A DNA stretch of 7,748 nt. Origin: JBLIOB01 sp047639575. Its GTDB lineage: Bacteria > Bacteroidota > Bacteroidia > Flavobacteriales_D > Parvicellaceae. Of this stretch, positions 6,273 through 7,748 are shown one piece after another. Numbering within the stretch: the first letter of the stretch is position 1; each line of letters opens with the position of its first letter. The notes beneath the pieces were generated by a model. It was not told the origin of the DNA. It did not search any database and saw only the letters and a list, made by a program, of their open reading frames with translations. Both the position numbers and the translations under genes were made by a program. Where the stretch lies: the NCBI GenBank assembly GCA_047639575.1, contig JBLIOB010000203.1, positions 1-7,748 on the forward strand, given 5' to 3'.

Positions 6273-6344
6273 GAAGTTATTAAATCCCCGAATGAGAGTC
6301 ATAAGCAGGCTCCTTCGCCACTCCTTCAAGATTTAATAATCTTC
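6273..6344 (+). promoter_or_regulatory. Structured 5' leader: long inverted repeat before the secreted-protein gene
   Basis: The 10-base arms TTATTAAATC (6277-6286) and GATTTAATAA (6330-6339) are perfect reverse complements. The match extends outward by four more pairs, GAAG (6273-6276) with CTTC (6341-6344), if the T at 6340 is bulged, giving 14 pairs. Inside, GAATGAG (6290-6296) can pair with CTCCTTC (6321-6327, one mismatch) or with an identical CTCCTTC at 6310-6316. In the first case a small GGC/GCC hairpin (6308-6319) can form at the tip. The element ends 14 bases before the ATG at 6359. No T-run follows, so it is not a standard terminator. A cis-regulatory RNA, an mRNA-stabilising leader or a DNA-level inverted repeat are all possible. 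I recognise no known riboswitch or tRNA. Confidence 0.55.
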
Positions 6345-6358
6345 ACTAACACATATTC

Positions 6359-7748
6359 ATGAAAAAGTTTGTTATCTCGGTAAGCGCGGTCTTACTGATA
6401 TTTTGTGCAAGCGCACAACAGCAACAGGACAAAAATGGTTTAATAACTCATCCTGATGAAATCGAAGTTACGTTCATGGGAGAAACCCAACCATGGCGGG
6501 ACATTCAAACTCCAAAAACTCCTGTCCCAATTACGAAACCGATGAAATACGGTTATCATTTCAAGGCTGATTGGACGTTGAACCAAAATGTAAACCCTAA
6601 CGTCTACAAAGGAATAGACCCTGTACTTCAGAAGGAATACAACACTTCTGCGATGAAGACGATGACAGAACAGGCTAACTGGGAGGGAATAACAACCTAT
6701 ACTGGCCCAGGAGATCCATCTATGGATGTTGGTCCAAACCACGTTGTTCAAATGATCAACGCAACTCGTGTTAAAATCTGGAACAAATCCGGAACTGTTG
6801 TTCTAGCTGAGCAGAACTTTAGCACATTAGCTGGAACACCTGCTGGTGGAGGGGATCCAATTGTGCTTTACGATGAAAGAGCTGACAGATGGTTATTAAG
6901 TGAATTTAGTAGTGGAGGATCTACCATGTATGTGGCTATATCAACCACACCTGATCCTACAGGATCTTACTACACTTTTAATATAAGTGCTAATTCATTT
7001 CCTGATTATCCTAAATATTCAATTTGGGATAACTCATACTTGATTACCGCAAACGAAGGCTCTTCTACCTCTTCGGTTTATGCGTTAGATCGAACAGCCA
7101 TGTTGGCAGGTGGTGCAGCGAATGCCCAACGATTTACGATTCCAAGATTTGGAACAATTGGTTTTCAAGCTGGAACGCCTATATCTCTTATGGGGACTGT
7201 AGCTTCAGGAACCCCTGCACTTCTCATGAGAATGAGAGATGATGCATGGACTGGTTCTGCTACTGATGCTTTAGAAATGTGGGAGCTTGATATTAACTGG
7301 GCATCTCCAGGAGCAGCAACGTTGTCTCAAGTGCAAACAATTGGAGTCTCTGCACATGAATCAGAATTATGCGGATATACTTCTTTCTCTTGTATTCCTC
7401 AACCAGGTGGAAATGATCTAGATCCGCTACGTGAACTTATCATGAATAGAGCAATGTACAGAAACTTTGGAACACACGAATCTGTTGTTTGTGCCCACGT
7501 TACTGATGTTAACGGTAGTGACCTGGCTGGTATTAGATGGTACGAGTTAAGAAGATCAGGAGGAAGCTGGTCCGTTTATCAAGAAGGAACATATTCTCCA
7601 GATTCTGAAAATCGCTGGATGCCAACAATTGGCCTTTCCGCTACTGGAAACATTGGACTTGCATATAATGTATCGAGTTCTTCAACAAATCCAGAGATTC
7701 GATATACTGGTCGAAAAGAATGTGATCCACTAGGGATGATGACCGAGC
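6359..7748 (+). CDS. Large secreted propeller-like protein, 3' end beyond the window
   Basis: The frame opens with ATG at 6359 and stays open for 463 codons to the window edge, so the protein is incomplete. It begins MKKFVISVSAVLLIFCASAQ, a signal peptide probably cut after Ala19. No function is established, but the visible part resembles large exported proteins of Bacteroidota and Myxococcota. It has DPSMDVGPNHVVQMIN (119-134), GDPIVLYDERADRWLLSEF (165-183), STTPDPTGSYYTFNI, FPDYPKYSIWDNSYLITANE, and a late block from GIRWYELRR (391) through SENRWMPTIG and GNIGLAYNVSSSS to IRYTGR near the window end. The repeated Trp/Tyr-rich beta-strand patterns suggest a beta-propeller-like fold. A T9SS sorting domain may lie beyond the window; this is inferred from the family style and is not seen. 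Translation in the other frames and strand is broken or low-quality. No convincing promoter was found, but a strong inverted repeat lies in the leader. Confidence 0.88.
   Translation, partial: MKKFVISVSAVLLIFCASAQQQQDKNGLITHPDEIEVTFMGETQPWRDIQTPKTPVPITKPMKYGYHFKADWTLNQNVNPNVYKGIDPVLQKEYNTSAMKTMTEQANWEGITTYTGPGDPSMDVGPNHVVQMINATRVKIWNKSGTVVLAEQNFSTLAGTPAGGGDPIVLYDERADRWLLSEFSSGGSTMYVAISTTPDPTGSYYTFNISANSFPDYPKYSIWDNSYLITANEGSSTSSVYALDRTAMLAGGAANAQRFTIPRFGTIGFQAGTPISLMGTVASGTPALLMRMRDDAWTGSATDALEMWELDINWASPGAATLSQVQTIGVSAHESELCGYTSFSCIPQPGGNDLDPLRELIMNRAMYRNFGTHESVVCAHVTDVNGSDLAGIRWYELRRSGGSWSVYQEGTYSPDSENRWMPTIGLSATGNIGLAYNVSSSSTNPEIRYTGRKECDPLGMMTE

Noticed and set aside
6273..6344. tRNA or known riboswitch in the structured leader
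   Set aside because: No cloverleaf with acceptor, anticodon and T arms can be drawn, and no conserved core of a riboswitch I know is present.
6440..6751. 103-codon minus-strand open frame
   Set aside because: It is antisense to the start of the secreted protein, whose plus-strand frame is open for 463 codons with a signal peptide and familiar family blocks.

Overview
The window looks like a chromosomal segment of a member of the Bacteroidota, probably a flavobacterium-like species. It is AT-rich. One protease ends in a type IX secretion (T9SS) sorting domain found only in this phylum, and there are Bacteroidota-typical secreted proteins. One promoter fits the Bacteroidota TTTG / TAnnTTTG consensus, and the first genes of the transcription units lack Shine-Dalgarno motifs. 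No rRNA, tRNA, CRISPR array, insertion sequence or phage gene was seen.

Layout. (1) A lone plus-strand gene (68-574) encodes a phosphinothricin-acetyltransferase-like GNAT enzyme. It converges with the next unit with one base between the two stop codons, and a hairpin with a T-run spans the junction. (2) A minus-strand three-gene unit, read from 3692 down to 576, encodes a secreted MORN/YwqK-repeat protein, a lipoprotein and a secreted subtilisin-like protease with a T9SS C-terminal domain. The genes overlap by 41 bp and then by 1 bp (TAATG). The lipoprotein appears to start at TTG, because its reading frame has no ATG before the lipobox. (3) A short divergent intergenic region (3693-3833) carries a good promoter for the plus strand. 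(4) A plus-strand pair (3834-6151), joined by another TAATG overlap, encodes an extended-SDR nucleotide-sugar epimerase/dehydratase and a GT-B family 4-type glycosyltransferase. This looks like a small polysaccharide or glycoconjugate unit. (5) A 207-base gap (6152-6358) holds a weak hairpin after the glycosyltransferase and a strong, long inverted repeat (6273-6344) that would form a structured leader just before the next start codon. (6) A large secreted protein begins at 6359 and runs off the end of the window (463 codons visible).

Together the genes are mostly about the cell envelope and exported proteins: sugar-nucleotide conversion and glycosyl transfer in the cytoplasm, and a lipoprotein, a MORN-repeat protein, a T9SS protease and a secreted propeller-like protein outside it. 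Most of this is ordinary for the phylum. The items most worth a second look are the structured leader at 6273-6344, the TTG-started overlapping lipoprotein gene, the presence of Shine-Dalgarno-like motifs only at the three translationally coupled internal starts, and a Phe/Lys-rich insertion in the glycosyltransferase. I did not find convincing evidence of a wholly new biological system.
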